Part shown: positions 46,030 through 55,218 of the stretch, piece by piece
How the letters are laid out: each line of letters starts with the position of its first letter
How positions within the stretch are numbered: position 1 is the first letter of the stretch
Program-made: the position numbers and the translations under genes
NCBI GenBank assembly: GCA_030432295.1
Contig: JAUIHI010000021.1
Span: forward strand, 1-64,000
Source of the DNA: Anaerolineae bacterium
GTDB taxonomy: Bacteria > Chloroflexota > Anaerolineae > Caldilineales > Caldilineaceae
Length of the DNA: 64,000 nt
Direction: 5' to 3'
The notes under the pieces: generated by a model
What the model saw: only the letters and a program-made list of their open reading frames with translations
What the model was told of the DNA's origin: nothing
The model's database searches: none

Positions 46030-49000
46030 TTAGAAGGGCAACCCGAAGGCCCAGCACTTCTTAATTGCCACCTTCCCCTCCATCTTCCCGCCGGACATCT
46101 TCTCGATGCTGGCCGGGGTGAAGCCGCCGACTTTGCCTGTCCAACTCCCGTCGGTGTCGGTCTCCACTTTGAAGGCCCCCGCGCCCACATTCGCTTTCAG
46201 CTTGCCGTTGAAACAGTCCAGGTCCATCTCCCCGGCCAGCCCCAGTTTGATGGGGCCGACGCTCGCGCCCACCTCAGCGATGACCCGGGTATTGCCCGCA
46301 GGCTTGCCATCCCGATCCCGGGGCACGCCCTCCATCAGGTCGAACTCAGCGCCACCGCCCACACCCACGCCCCCTTCGGCGCAGATAGCCATCGTCTTGG
46401 GATCGCTGGGTTCCCAGATGATCGACGCACCGCCGCCCACACCCGCATAGGCAGAGAAGCCCAGCTCGGCCAGTCCCAGCGGGTCCCGGCGACCCACCGG
46501 ATCGTTGCCCGCATAGGCGTAGAGATTGCGGCTGCTCCCCTCAAAGGCCAGGGGGTCACGGGCTGTCCAGCGCCCCGCGGCCGGGTCGTAGTCCCGCCAG
46601 TTGAAGTAGAGCAGCCCGGTGTCGCCGTCGGCCAGACCGCCGCCGAAGCCGATGGGCAGATCGAAGCCCGGCGCGCTGTCGCTGATGGGCAGGCCAAAGC
46701 TGTCGTAGACCATTTGTTTGACCGTCGCGCCCGCGGCGTCCGTCACCAGCCGGGGTGTGCCCACCTGATCCGTCAACACATAGAAACGGCTGCCCTGGCG
46801 TTCCAAAGCGACGAGCAGACCGCCCTCGTCGTAGAAGAGCCAGGTGACCACCCCGGCCTCGTCCTGCACGGCTGTCACCCGGTAGGGGTTGGACAGATCG
46901 CTGTAGAAGAAGTGACGGCTTCCGCCCGGCGATGTGCGCGCCACCCGCCGGTTGAGCGCGTCGTAGCGATACCCAATCGTCTTGCCGTTCACCACTGCCT
47001 GGAGCAGCTCGCCCCGCACGCCGTAGGTGAAGGTGTCGTTGCCCCGCTGGGCCAGGAAGCCGTCGGCGTTGAAACTGTAGGCCACCCCGCCCAGTTGGGT
47101 TAGTCGGTCTTGCCCGTCGTAGATGGCGTTGACCGTCGGCTGACCGGCCAGGCTGCGGCTTAGCCGGTTGCCGTTGGCGTCGTAGGTGTACTGCTCGGTC
47201 ACGGCCCCGTTGCGGCTGACCTGCACCAGTTGGCCGTTGGCGTCGTAGGTGTAGGCGACGGTCGTAAAGTCATTGCCTGCAATTTCAGTCACACTGGCCA
47301 GCCGTCCGCCGCTGTCATAGGCGTAGGTGAAGTTGCCCAGAGAGACATTCGCCACCGTTCCGTTACGGTTGGAAAGGCGTCGCAGGTTGTCGTACTGGTA
47401 GTCCAGGCGCAGGGCGTCATCCCGGATGGCGCTGACCGCGCCCTGTGCTGCGTAGCGTTCCCAGCGGAAGGGGCCGACCTGCACGGGCAGGTTGTCCCGG
47501 TTCCACGCCATCGGCAATTCCAGGCTGCTGTTGCCGACGGTCCAGCGCTGGCTTTGCAGCCGGAAGCCAGTGGTGTAGGAGTAGACGAAGCTGGCCGGGG
47601 CCAGACCGCCCACGTCCACCCGCAGGGGCAGGCTGCCGTCGTAGACCGTTTGCAGGCTATGGGTGGGGCCACCCGCGGGGGTACGGCTCATCCCGACAGT
47701 CTGGCCGGTCTGGGCGTCGTAGCTCATCTGGCCGCTGTCGTAGCCGGTGGTGCTGGTCGCCAGCCGTCCAAAGGGGTCGAAGCCAAAGGTGCGCTGACCG
47801 CCCCCCGCCAGTGTCTCCCCGCTCAGACTGCCCTCGCTGTTGAAGCTGCGGGTCAGGCTGCCCGACTGGCCGCTGATAGAACGGCTCGCTTCGTCGCCCA
47901 CCGGATTGTAGCCAAAGCTGTGCACAGTGCCATTGGGCAGTGTCACGCTGACCAGCCGCCCGTTGGCGTCGTAGGCGTAGCGGTAGGACTGGCCGCCGGG
48001 CAGTTGTGATCGGGTCACCCGGCCCGCGGTGTCGTTCTCGTAGAGAATGGCGCGCCCGGCCCCATCCGTCTGGCTGACCAGCCAATTTTGCTCGTTGTAG
48101 CTGTTGGTCAGGGAAAGTTCGCCCTGGGCCACTTTTGCCAGCCGTCCCCGCCCGTCATAGCTGTAGAGGATCGGCTCGACGCTACTCTCATCGCCCATCT
48201 GCCAGCGCACAATCTGCCCTTTGTCGTCAACCGTCACGACCGACTCTTGGCCCTCTGCGCTGACATTTGTATAGGTGCGGGTGGCACTCTCGTAGGTCAC
48301 CGACGAGCGGGAACTCGACCAGCCGCCCTCCTGCTCGCTGGTCTCTGTGCTCAGGAGCGCAAAGCTCATCGGGTTGATGCGGCTCAGGTCAGTGGCACTC
48401 TTTGTGGTTGTTGTCTCCCGCACCAGCCCGCCCGGTGTGGTGACAATCTCCTGCGCGATGTAGGGCGCTGTCATCCCCCAGCGGGGGTCCGCAGCCACCG
48501 TCGATGTGATACGGGTTCCGTCGGCCAGCAGTTGGACGCGGGTGCGGTCCGGCTGCACCAGCAGCGTAAAGGCTGTGCCGTCGGGCTGGACCACCTGTCG
48601 CCGGTTTTCGCCGCTGGGCAGACCGTCCATCAGATAGGTGGTGACCAGTCCGCCTTTGCTGGTGACGGTGACGGTCAGCGCGCCCGCACTTTCCACACGG
48701 GCCAGGGTCTTCTCTTCGCCGTTGGGCCGCTGCACCTTCACCAGCCGTCCGTCCGCGGCGTAGCTGTAGCGGGAAGTTTGGCCGCCGGGTTGGATGAATT
48801 CTGCGATCAGCCCGCCTGTGGCGTAGTTCATCGCGTAGCGCAAGCTGAGAGCTTGCGCTACACTGCTCAGAAAGCCTTCGCCGTTGAGCGCCAGTGTCGT
48901 GCGCTGGCCGCCTGGCGCCACAATCCCTGTGGGCAGGCCGTTGCTATCCCGCTCGATTGTCGTCGTATTGCCATAGGCATCTACCGCAGCGGAGAGACGG

Positions 49001-52000
49001 CCAGCGGCGTCGTAGACAAAGCGCACCCGCAGGCTACCGGTCACCCCGTCCCGCGTGGCCAGGTGGCGGCCAAAGCGGTCGAATTCGTAAAGCTCGCCCC
49101 CGTCCGCCGAGGGCAGGACAAACTCGCCCACGCCGAAGCCGGGCAGGGGAGAGACCAGCTTGCGAATCTGATAGCGGCCATCGCCGAAGTAGAGAACGCC
49201 GTCCGGGCCGATCTCCATCCCCCGACTGTGGCCGCCGATGCAGGCTGACAGGGCCGCCTCGCCGCTCTTGCCCAGAGAGAAGCCGCAGCCAGTTGTCCGG
49301 CCTGCGATCACTTCCATATCGCCGTTGCCGTCCACCCGCCAGATGCGCAGGGTGTTGCTCAGGCTGCTGTCGCTGAAGACGTAGACAGTGCCCGCCCGAT
49401 CGGTCGCCACCTTCACCGGCTGGCCGATCCCCATCTGGCTGGCCGGGCCGTTGGGCACGCCGTTGTCGTCCTGGCCGTTGCCAGCGAAGCGGGTGAGCCG
49501 ACCGTCGATGCCCAGGCGCAGCACCACTTTTTCCACGGGGAAGGCCAGATACATCGCACCGTCCGGGCCAAAAGCCAGGCCGTAGACCCGGCCAATATTG
49601 ACATCTGTGGCGGGCAATCCCTCCCCAGCCAGGGCTGGATCGGTCATCAGTTTGTCGCCGCCGCCCACGACAGTCGTCACAATGCCGCTGGGATCGATCT
49701 TGCGCACGCGGGCCTTCCAACCGTTGACGCCGCCCGCCCGCTCGGAGAAATAGATGCTGCCGTCCGGCCCCAGCACCAGTTCGATCAGTGCGGTCAGCCG
49801 AGCCTGGCTGGCCGGGCCACCGTCGCCGCTCTCCGTGGCTTTGTAGTCGTAGTTGATCCCAGCAATCGTACTGATGATGCCGTTGGGATCGATCTTGCGG
49901 ATGTAGCCCGCAGGATAGTTGTTGCCTGTGGTCAGGAAGTAGAGTGAGCCGTCCGGGCCGGTCGCCAGCCCGTTGATTTCGCTGCCCAGGGTCGCCTCCA
50001 GGGCTGGGCCGCCGTCACCGCTGGGGTCGCCCCGGTTGCGGTCTTTGCCCGCGTAGGTGTGGATGATTCCCTCCGGATCGATTTTGACGATGTGGTTGCG
50101 GTTCAGCCCGGTGTAGGCGAAGATCGAGCCGTCCGGGGCCAGGGCGATGTCGCCCAAATAGTCCACATCCGCTTCCACCGCTGGTTTGCCCTCGGCCTCC
50201 GGGAAGCCGACAGTACCCGGCCCGCCTGCCAGCGTCACCGCCATCAGCCCCAGCGCGTCTGCGCTCTGGCGTGTGCCGTCGCCCCGGTAGAGCACCCGCT
50301 CCTGGGGGTCGTAGGCGTGATGGACATTCAGTGTCCAGCCGCCCAGCCCGGCACTGGCACGAGCATCCCAGGAGCCGATGGCCCGGTAGACGGTCTGGCT
50401 CACGCCGATGCCACAGAAGAAGTGGGCTTTGTAAATCCACTCGAAGTCGGTGTACTGATTCCACGCGCCCACCAGTTGATTGCCACAGGAGGCACGGCCA
50501 TTCCAGTAATTGGTATCGCTGGGCAACTGGCCGAAGCTGGACTCGAACTCCGCCGCGGCCGGGTAGTATTTGAGGGTATAGATGTATGTGACGGTAATTC
50601 GGGCCACTGGCCGCCCGGCCATCCCCCGCCCGAAGGCATCCAGCCCGTCCCACAGGAAGGTGTAGTTGATGTTGGGCGTCACCGGAGGCAGGTCTTTGCA
50701 GGTGCGCTCGCCGGCCAGGGCCTTGTCACACCACTTCTCCTCGAAACGCCGCCCGCCGATGTCGATGGTCAGATGCACGCCCCGGATATCGGGAGGCAGC
50801 AGGGGGCCGGTGATGGGAATCTCCAGGGACTCGGCCACCTTCCAGCCGGGGACCCCGTCGCTCTGGTAGACGAGACTGTAGGGCGAACCGATCAGCGGCA
50901 CGACTTCGCCGACGGTCTGGGTTTCGCAGCCGATGATCGAACCCGCCGTGCGGCAGGGGTCGTTGGGGTCTTTCCAGACGAACTCTTTGAGTTTGGGGGC
51001 CTGGGCGTCAGGCGGCGGGCCAAAGGGCCAGTTGTGGTCCCAGGGCGTGAAGTGGGGAATCTCCACCCGCCACAGTTCCTGACCTGCTGTGTAGAGGGCG
51101 GCCAGGCTGGTCCGCTCATCGTCGCTGATGCCCAGCGCGGTCAGCGGCTCGCCCGTATCCGCCGCGCCATCGCCGGTCACGTCCACATCGGCCACACCGC
51201 CGGTGATGCCGACAATTTTGATGACCCGCCCGTTTTTGGAGGGAACCCAGCGTCCGGCTTCCCGGTCGTAGTAGCCGGTGGGAACGCCGCTGCCTACGGG
51301 CGCGCCGATAAAGTTTTCTGTGTAGTTGATCAGCGGTTGGGAGAAACGTACCTCCGCGGCGTTGGCCTGCAACGCCTCGTCCACGGAAAACTCGACCGCG
51401 TAGGTGTAGCCGGAGTTGGCGGGCAGGTCGCCGGGCATAGACATCGCGCCCAGATCGCCGACGGTATATTCGGTGGCCCGCACGTTCAGGCTTGTCAGGG
51501 ATTGCACGCTGCCGTCGGCCAGCACCATCGCCGCGGTGATGCCCTGCGTCACCAGCAGAGTGGCCTGGCGTGTGCCGTCCGCGTCGTTTTGGGGTGTGCC
51601 CCTGGCAATTTGGATCGGTGCGGTCGATTTCAGGTCGATGGTCGTGACCTGCTCGTCCAGTTGGGTCATCACAACCCCGTCGAGCAGAATGTACTCCTGC
51701 CAGGGCGGGTCCACGACCGTGCGCTGGACGGGCAGATAGCCACTCTTTTCCAGGTTGACGGTGAATGTGCCGCCGCCGTTGAGGGCCAGATTGAAGGTTC
51801 CATCCGCGGCGGAGAAGGTGTGGCCGAAGTCGGGCGCGCTGAGAATCGTCGCCCGCACGCCGGGGATGGGATGGCCGGCCCGGTCAAAGACCAGCCCGCG
51901 CAGAACCATCACCCGCCGAGGGTCGATGGCATTTTCGGCCACATTTTTCTGGGGTGCGTCCTCGCCGGTGTAGAGAAATTCCGCAGCATCCGCCATCGGT

Positions 52001-52503
52001 AGCGGTGCGCTGGATTCGTCCGCAGGGGGCGGAGGGGTGTTGCTCTGCTCCACCAGAATGCGCCCCGTGTGGAGGCTGCCCGCCAGGTGATAGGCGAACT
52101 CCCCGGCTGTGTTGTAGCTGCGGCTGTAGTTCTGCCCCGGCTGGATGTGGCCCTCGAACTGATCGGTGGGCACAAAAGCCGAGCGGCGCACGGCCACACC
52201 GGGCAGGTCCTCGTCCGCGCCAGCTACGACCAGAGGCAAAAGCAACCGGGGCGGCGGTCCGCTGCGCACGGTCTGGGGCTGGCCGGTGGCGTTCTGCCAC
52301 TGGACATTCTCACCGGTTTTGATGGTCAGCGTGGCCGGGTTGAAGCCAGCGTCGGTGATGTTAATTGTGTGGACGGCAGCCAAGACCTGCCGGGTTTCAG
52401 AAAACCCGACAGGTCGCAATGGGGCCGCGGCCAGGGGTGTGATAAAGCTCTGCATCAGCCAGAGCAGCAGCAGGAGAATTGTGGCAAAGGGTCGCTGTTT
52501 CAT
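46030..52503 (-). CDS. Giant secreted RHS/YD-repeat protein with cupredoxin-like, regulatory and NHL domains
   Basis: 2,157 residues. Signal peptide (FATILLLLLWLMQSFITPLAA). Residues ~45-155 are a cupredoxin-like domain (HTINITDAGFNPATLTIKTG, then YHLAGSLHTGRILV), followed near 205 by a carboxypeptidase-regulatory-like domain (VFDRAGHPIPGVRATI). NHL-type propeller repeats run from ~770 to 1140 (LAPDGSIFAYTG, IRKIDPNGIISTIAG). YD repeats and the RHS core follow, ending with DYDPAAGRWTARDPLAFEG and DPVGRRDPLGL. The final ~150 residues are Gly-rich and unrecognised. No immunity-type gene follows, because the neighbour is convergent. Two palindromes are translated in frame. It is probably a cell-surface or secreted shell protein. 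Confidence 0.9.
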   Translation of the reverse strand: MKQRPFATILLLLLWLMQSFITPLAAAPLRPVGFSETRQVLAAVHTINITDAGFNPATLTIKTGENVQWQNATGQPQTVRSGPPPRLLLPLVVAGADEDLPGVAVRRSAFVPTDQFEGHIQPGQNYSRSYNTAGEFAYHLAGSLHTGRILVEQSNTPPPPADESSAPLPMADAAEFLYTGEDAPQKNVAENAIDPRRVMVLRGLVFDRAGHPIPGVRATILSAPDFGHTFSAADGTFNLALNGGGTFTVNLEKSGYLPVQRTVVDPPWQEYILLDGVVMTQLDEQVTTIDLKSTAPIQIARGTPQNDADGTRQATLLVTQGITAAMVLADGSVQSLTSLNVRATEYTVGDLGAMSMPGDLPANSGYTYAVEFSVDEALQANAAEVRFSQPLINYTENFIGAPVGSGVPTGYYDREAGRWVPSKNGRVIKIVGITGGVADVDVTGDGAADTGEPLTALGISDDERTSLAALYTAGQELWRVEIPHFTPWDHNWPFGPPPDAQAPKLKEFVWKDPNDPCRTAGSIIGCETQTVGEVVPLIGSPYSLVYQSDGVPGWKVAESLEIPITGPLLPPDIRGVHLTIDIGGRRFEEKWCDKALAGERTCKDLPPVTPNINYTFLWDGLDAFGRGMAGRPVARITVTYIYTLKYYPAAAEFESSFGQLPSDTNYWNGRASCGNQLVGAWNQYTDFEWIYKAHFFCGIGVSQTVYRAIGSWDARASAGLGGWTLNVHHAYDPQERVLYRGDGTRQSADALGLMAVTLAGGPGTVGFPEAEGKPAVEADVDYLGDIALAPDGSIFAYTGLNRNHIVKIDPEGIIHTYAGKDRNRGDPSGDGGPALEATLGSEINGLATGPDGSLYFLTTGNNYPAGYIRKIDPNGIISTIAGINYDYKATESGDGGPASQARLTALIELVLGPDGSIYFSERAGGVNGWKARVRKIDPSGIVTTVVGGGDKLMTDPALAGEGLPATDVNIGRVYGLAFGPDGAMYLAFPVEKVVLRLGIDGRLTRFAGNGQDDNGVPNGPASQMGIGQPVKVATDRAGTVYVFSDSSLSNTLRIWRVDGNGDMEVIAGRTTGCGFSLGKSGEAALSACIGGHSRGMEIGPDGVLYFGDGRYQIRKLVSPLPGFGVGEFVLPSADGGELYEFDRFGRHLATRDGVTGSLRVRFVYDAAGRLSAAVDAYGNTTTIERDSNGLPTGIVAPGGQRTTLALNGEGFLSSVAQALSLRYAMNYATGGLIAEFIQPGGQTSRYSYAADGRLVKVQRPNGEEKTLARVESAGALTVTVTSKGGLVTTYLMDGLPSGENRRQVVQPDGTAFTLLVQPDRTRVQLLADGTRITSTVAADPRWGMTAPYIAQEIVTTPGGLVRETTTTKSATDLSRINPMSFALLSTETSEQEGGWSSSRSSVTYESATRTYTNVSAEGQESVVTVDDKGQIVRWQMGDESSVEPILYSYDGRGRLAKVAQGELSLTNSYNEQNWLVSQTDGAGRAILYENDTAGRVTRSQLPGGQSYRYAYDANGRLVSVTLPNGTVHSFGYNPVGDEASRSISGQSGSLTRSFNSEGSLSGETLAGGGQRTFGFDPFGRLATSTTGYDSGQMSYDAQTGQTVGMSRTPAGGPTHSLQTVYDGSLPLRVDVGGLAPASFVYSYTTGFRLQSQRWTVGNSSLELPMAWNRDNLPVQVGPFRWERYAAQGAVSAIRDDALRLDYQYDNLRRLSNRNGTVANVSLGNFTYAYDSGGRLASVTEIAGNDFTTVAYTYDANGQLVQVSRNGAVTEQYTYDANGNRLSRSLAGQPTVNAIYDGQDRLTQLGGVAYSFNADGFLAQRGNDTFTYGVRGELLQAVVNGKTIGYRYDALNRRVARTSPGGSRHFFYSDLSNPYRVTAVQDEAGVVTWLFYDEGGLLVALERQGSRFYVLTDQVGTPRLVTDAAGATVKQMVYDSFGLPISDSAPGFDLPIGFGGGLADGDTGLLYFNWRDYDPAAGRWTARDPLAFEGSSRNLYAYAGNDPVGRRDPLGLAELGFSAYAGVGGGASIIWEPSDPKTMAICAEGGVGVGGGAEFDLMEGVPRDRDGKPAGNTRVIAEVGASVGPIKLGLAGEMDLDCFNGKLKANVGAGAFKVETDTDGSWTGKVGGFTPASIEKMSGGKMEGKVAIKKCWAFGLPF
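48835..48861. repeat. Palindrome inserted in frame inside the RHS gene
   Basis: GTAGCGCAAGCT and AGCTTGCGCTAC flank GAG. The 27 bp equal nine codons, translated as part of SSVAQALSLRYAMN. The GCAAGCT/AGCTTGC core equals the intergenic hairpin at 1273-1289. Confidence 0.7.
52384..52415. repeat. Palindrome translated near the N-terminus of the RHS protein
   Basis: GACCTGCCGGGTTT and AACCCGACAGGTC are near-perfect inverted arms. Read on the minus strand they encode RPVGFSETRQV just after the signal peptide. Confidence 0.65.
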
Positions 52504-52535
52504 TTCGTTCTCCTTGGAGGAAGATAAAAAATGAC

Positions 52536-52660
52536 TTCACTGCAAAACGAGAAAATGTCCCGCGGAGGGGCAATGGCGCAGAGAAATTCAGGAGAGTAAT
52601 CCGCTGCTACTCAGCGTCTATCAGTGGCTCAAATGGCTTTTTGCAGGCGAGCCATTCTTG
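52536..52660. repeat. CTGCAAAA-type palindromic element
   Basis: ACTTCACTGCAAAACGAG near 52533 and CTTTTTGCAGGCGAGCCAT near 52640 are degenerate copies of the ends of the elements at 13771 and 25573. The CTATCAGTGGCTCAAATGGC segment is shared with 25672-25690. It fills the gap upstream of the RHS gene. Confidence 0.55.
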
Positions 52661-52664
52661 CGTT

Positions 52665-52880
52665 CTATTCCTCGTCCGCATTTTTGAGCATAGAAAGCAA
52701 CACAGGAATCAGCGAAGCCCAGTCCCGGAAGTGGCGCACTTCGTTGGTGGAGGCCAGGTAGATGCGGCCCCGCCATTCGCCCTTTGGATTCTCACCCTCC
52801 TCGTTCTCATCTGCGTTTTCCTCTCGCCAGATGCGCATTGTGAAGAGGTGGCTGTTTTTTTGTGACAGATCGCTTTCCAT
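52665..52880 (-). CDS. Small hypothetical protein
   Basis: 71 residues from the ATG at 52880, with GGAG 7 nt upstream. The longest open frame starts further up in a dispersed palindrome and is rejected. The sequence has FTMRIWREEN, an acidic stretch (ADENEEGENP), then EWRGRIYLASTNEVRHFRDW and a helix. The W.G.(I/V)....... .F.....L layout recalls small Chloroflexi proteins adjacent to secreted gene clusters. The function is unknown. It is upstream of the RHS gene on the same strand. Confidence 0.6.
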   Translation of the reverse strand: MESDLSQKNSHLFTMRIWREENADENEEGENPKGEWRGRIYLASTNEVRHFRDWASLIPVLLSMLKNADEE

Positions 52881-52917
52881 CGGCTGACTCCAGTAAGAAA
52901 AGGGACGGGAAGGGATA

Positions 52918-52992
52918 GACGGCGGACGGCAGACGGTGGACCACATCGCATCGCTGACGGTTGCTCCGCCGTCTGCCGTCTGCCGTCTGTGG
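52918..52992. repeat. GACGGCAGACGG-type hairpin
   Basis: GACGGCGGACGGCAGACGG (52919) faces CCGCCGTCTGCCGTCTGCC (52967 on). The same words occur near 10590, 10830 and 15630-15680, marking a dispersed palindromic family. Confidence 0.55.
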
Positions 52993-53658
52993 TCAATCAT
53001 TCAAAAAGACAAATGTGTCCAGGACGTAGGCGTAGAGCGCATCCATCTCCACCCAGGGCAGACCGGCCTCCGGGTCTGCGGGCAGGAATGTCAGGTCATA
53101 GAGCCGCCCGTTGTGGATGATCAGCAGGCGCTGGTTGATCTCCTGGCCCGGCAGTTTACCCACCAGCAGCGCGGGCTGGCTGTTGACTTCCACTTCTGTC
53201 TGTTCGATTTCCCCTGCGGGCAGGCTGTAGTTCATCAGAATCTGGCCCGCCGCGTCCTCCAGGCTGAGACCAGCTGCGTCCCGCACATCCACAAAGAGCC
53301 GTTCCCGTTGACCGGGGGTCGATTCCGGGCCGAGAACTGCCCAATTCCCATTTTCGCTCTCTTTGGCCTCGAAGCCGGGAGGCAGGAGCAGACAATAGCC
53401 CTGGGCCGGATTCGAGAAGAGAGTCAGGTCGCCGTAGACGGGCGGACAGCCGTTGCCCTTATCTGTCAACGGCGGGGGCGTGACGCCCGGTGTCACGCTC
53501 GGTGTCGCGCTCGGAATCGGCGTCGGATTGCTTGTCGGGTCTGGCTGGGCCAGGGCAGATTGGCAGCCGCCCAGCAGCGCCAGCAGAATCAGAAAGAAAG
53601 CCAGCAATTGCACCCTTCGGCCAATCTGATAATTGAATGGTGGGTTTGTGTTGTACAC
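52993..53658 (-). CDS. Lipoprotein
   Basis: 221 residues from the GTG at 53658, with AAGGAT upstream. The signal peptide ends in the lipobox LLALLGGC. A Thr/Pro/Ser-rich linker (TSNPTPIPSATPSVTP) follows, then a globular domain with LFSNPAQGYCLLLPPGFEA and a C-terminal helix pair. The C-terminal part looks like PsbP/LpqN-type lipoprotein domains (FSNP..GYC..LP..F), though this is tentative. The function is unknown. Confidence 0.75.
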   Translation of the reverse strand: MYNTNPPFNYQIGRRVQLLAFFLILLALLGGCQSALAQPDPTSNPTPIPSATPSVTPGVTPPPLTDKGNGCPPVYGDLTLFSNPAQGYCLLLPPGFEAKESENGNWAVLGPESTPGQRERLFVDVRDAAGLSLEDAAGQILMNYSLPAGEIEQTEVEVNSQPALLVGKLPGQEINQRLLIIHNGRLYDLTFLPADPEAGLPWVEMDALYAYVLDTFVFLND

Positions 53659-53754
53659 GTTCGGTATCCTTATCCTTTGAGCAGGTGATTCAGAGTATTT
53701 GGCTATCCACAGATGACACAGATGGACACAGATTTTTTCCTGCCACCTGTACCG

Positions 53755-53833
53755 AAAGTCCCCGGCACTTCCCCCACAACAGCGGAGTGATTGCGTCTAT
53801 CGACTCGCCTGGACCGAAAGTGCCGGGGACTTT
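53755..53833 (-). terminator. Inverted repeat after the LysM gene
   Basis: AAAGTCCCCGGCACTT (53755-53770) and AAGTGCCGGGGACTTT (53818-53833) are perfect 16-nt complements around a 47-nt loop. It lies downstream of the LysM stop on the minus strand. Confidence 0.55.
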
Positions 53834-53861
53834 TCCTGAGTAATTGATTCTTCGAAATGCT

Positions 53862-54683
53862 TTAGCGAATCGTCACTGTCAGCGTGTAGTGCTGTGCGTA
53901 GTCCGACGGCGTGCCGACCCGGATGCGGTAGTCCTGGCCCAGAGGCAGGACACCTTTCCAGTAGGGATCGCCCACTTCGATGCGCTTGAAAAGCTGGCCG
54001 TCGCTCACTCCCTCCAGGGCAAAGTTGACTTCGCCCGCGGAGGTGAGTTGGATTTCCATCGTCTGTCCGGCCCGGGCCCGCAGCAGATACTCCTTGCGGG
54101 TGACGCCCTGGACAGAGCCAGCTACGGTCTTGGCAAAGGCCCCCGGCGCAAATTGGATGCGCTCAACCCCGCTACCCACTGCGCTGGCCGGTTGGGTCAG
54201 GCTGGGCAGAGCAGAGACGAAGCAGTTGCCCACTGTGTTGTCCGGGCAGACCACCCGCCACCAGGCGTCGTCTTTGGTGATGCCAGTGACGGCTCCCATC
54301 TGTCCCGCGTAAATCCGCTCGATAATCGGGTAGTTCGTGCCCGGCCCTTTGCGGATGCGCACATCGGTCAGGGCCAGAATGAACTGCACCGGCGTCTGGT
54401 CCACCAGAATCTCGTCGCTGGGGCTACCAGAGGCGACACATAGCCGCTGGCCCGCGTAGATGCGGTTGGGATTGGCAAGACCGTTCAGGTTTTGCAGCAC
54501 AGTGGCCGAGACGCCGTAGCGCCGACCGATAGAATAGAGGGTATCACCCCGCTGCACTGTGTAATGCTGGCTACACGCAATTGCTGACTGGGCCTGAACT
54601 CTTCCCGGCAGAAGCAGCGCCAGGGCAAAGAGCAGCAGCAGAGCCGCTGTGGCAGGTACGGTTTTGAAAGGCTTTGTATACAT
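53862..54683 (-). CDS. Secreted LysM plus SH3-like protein
   Basis: 273 residues. The signal peptide (TAALLLLFALALLLPGRVQA) is followed by a LysM domain at ~38-83 (YTVQRGDTLYSIGRRYGVSA, LNGLANPNRIYAGQRL). A bacterial SH3-like domain covers ~100-155 (LTDVRIRKGPGTNYPIIERIYAGQ, DAWWRVVC). A PPC-like beta domain forms the end (YLLRARAGQTMEIQLTS, YTLTVTIR). LysM and SH3 modules bind peptidoglycan, so the protein likely sits at the cell wall. Confidence 0.88.
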   Translation of the reverse strand: MYTKPFKTVPATAALLLLFALALLLPGRVQAQSAIACSQHYTVQRGDTLYSIGRRYGVSATVLQNLNGLANPNRIYAGQRLCVASGSPSDEILVDQTPVQFILALTDVRIRKGPGTNYPIIERIYAGQMGAVTGITKDDAWWRVVCPDNTVGNCFVSALPSLTQPASAVGSGVERIQFAPGAFAKTVAGSVQGVTRKEYLLRARAGQTMEIQLTSAGEVNFALEGVSDGQLFKRIEVGDPYWKGVLPLGQDYRIRVGTPSDYAQHYTLTVTIR

Positions 54684-54809
54684 TCTCTTCTCTCCTCGTA
54701 AAGGGCGAGCTTTTCAGAAAAGCTCAACTTCTATTCACTGGTTTGGTAGGTGGTCCGCTGGTTGGGACTGCGGGGGAGCAGTCTCAACCAGCGGAAAAAT
54801 ATCGATTTT

Positions 54810-54981
54810 GGGCGTGGTTCATTGGAAGGGTTCGGCATCTTACCAATTCGAGACGAGGAGTAGGCACGCCCACGTGCCGGTCGTGGTAGAATCATCGCCG
54901 CACGTGGGCGTGCTCACTCCTCTCGGTGGCTCACTCCTCACTATTTGTAAAGATCGTTTGACGGCAAAATGAACCACGCCC
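54810..54981. repeat. Nested inverted repeat (MITE-like)
   Basis: Outer arms GGGCGTGGTTCATT (54810-54823) and AATGAACCACGCCC (54968-54981) are perfect. Inner arms of 23 nt (54855-54877 and 54900-54922, core GCACGCCCACGTGC) differ at two positions. It fills most of the 54684-54989 gap, which holds no gene. Confidence 0.7.
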
Positions 54982-54989
54982 GATTTTGG

Positions 54990-55154
54990 CTAAAGAAAGA
55001 GCGAAAGCAAGCGCAGGATTCGTGCCCGCTGTTTGCGCCAGGGCGATTCGTGAATGAAGCCCACTCGGCGGAGTTTGTGCTCTTTTTCGCCCTCCCGCAG
55101 CAAGTCGCTGTAGCGGCTGTTGGCAATCTCAAAGGCAACGATTGGGTGAAGCAT
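54990..55154 (-). CDS. 54-residue conserved small protein
   Basis: The start at the ATG 55154 is supported by GAGG 8 nt upstream. The product MLHPIVAFEIANSRYSDLLREGEKE... is helical and basic at the end (WRKQRARILRLLSLFL). Small proteins beginning with P.(I/V/L)A.E.A..R..DL.REAE are common in Chloroflexi and Actinobacteria, usually uncharacterised. It lies downstream of the SRPBCC gene on the same strand. Confidence 0.55.
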   Translation of the reverse strand: MLHPIVAFEIANSRYSDLLREGEKEHKLRRVGFIHESPWRKQRARILRLLSLFL

Positions 55155-55218
55155 ATCTGTATCCTCGTCTGTTTCTGGGTTGCGAAGCGAGGAAGTGGGA
55201 ACAGTGCGTTCCAAATTC

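Noticed and set aside
46030-46480. Polymorphic toxin C-terminus with immunity gene
   Set aside because: No toxin motif is recognisable and the downstream gene is a convergent sugar-acid dehydratase.
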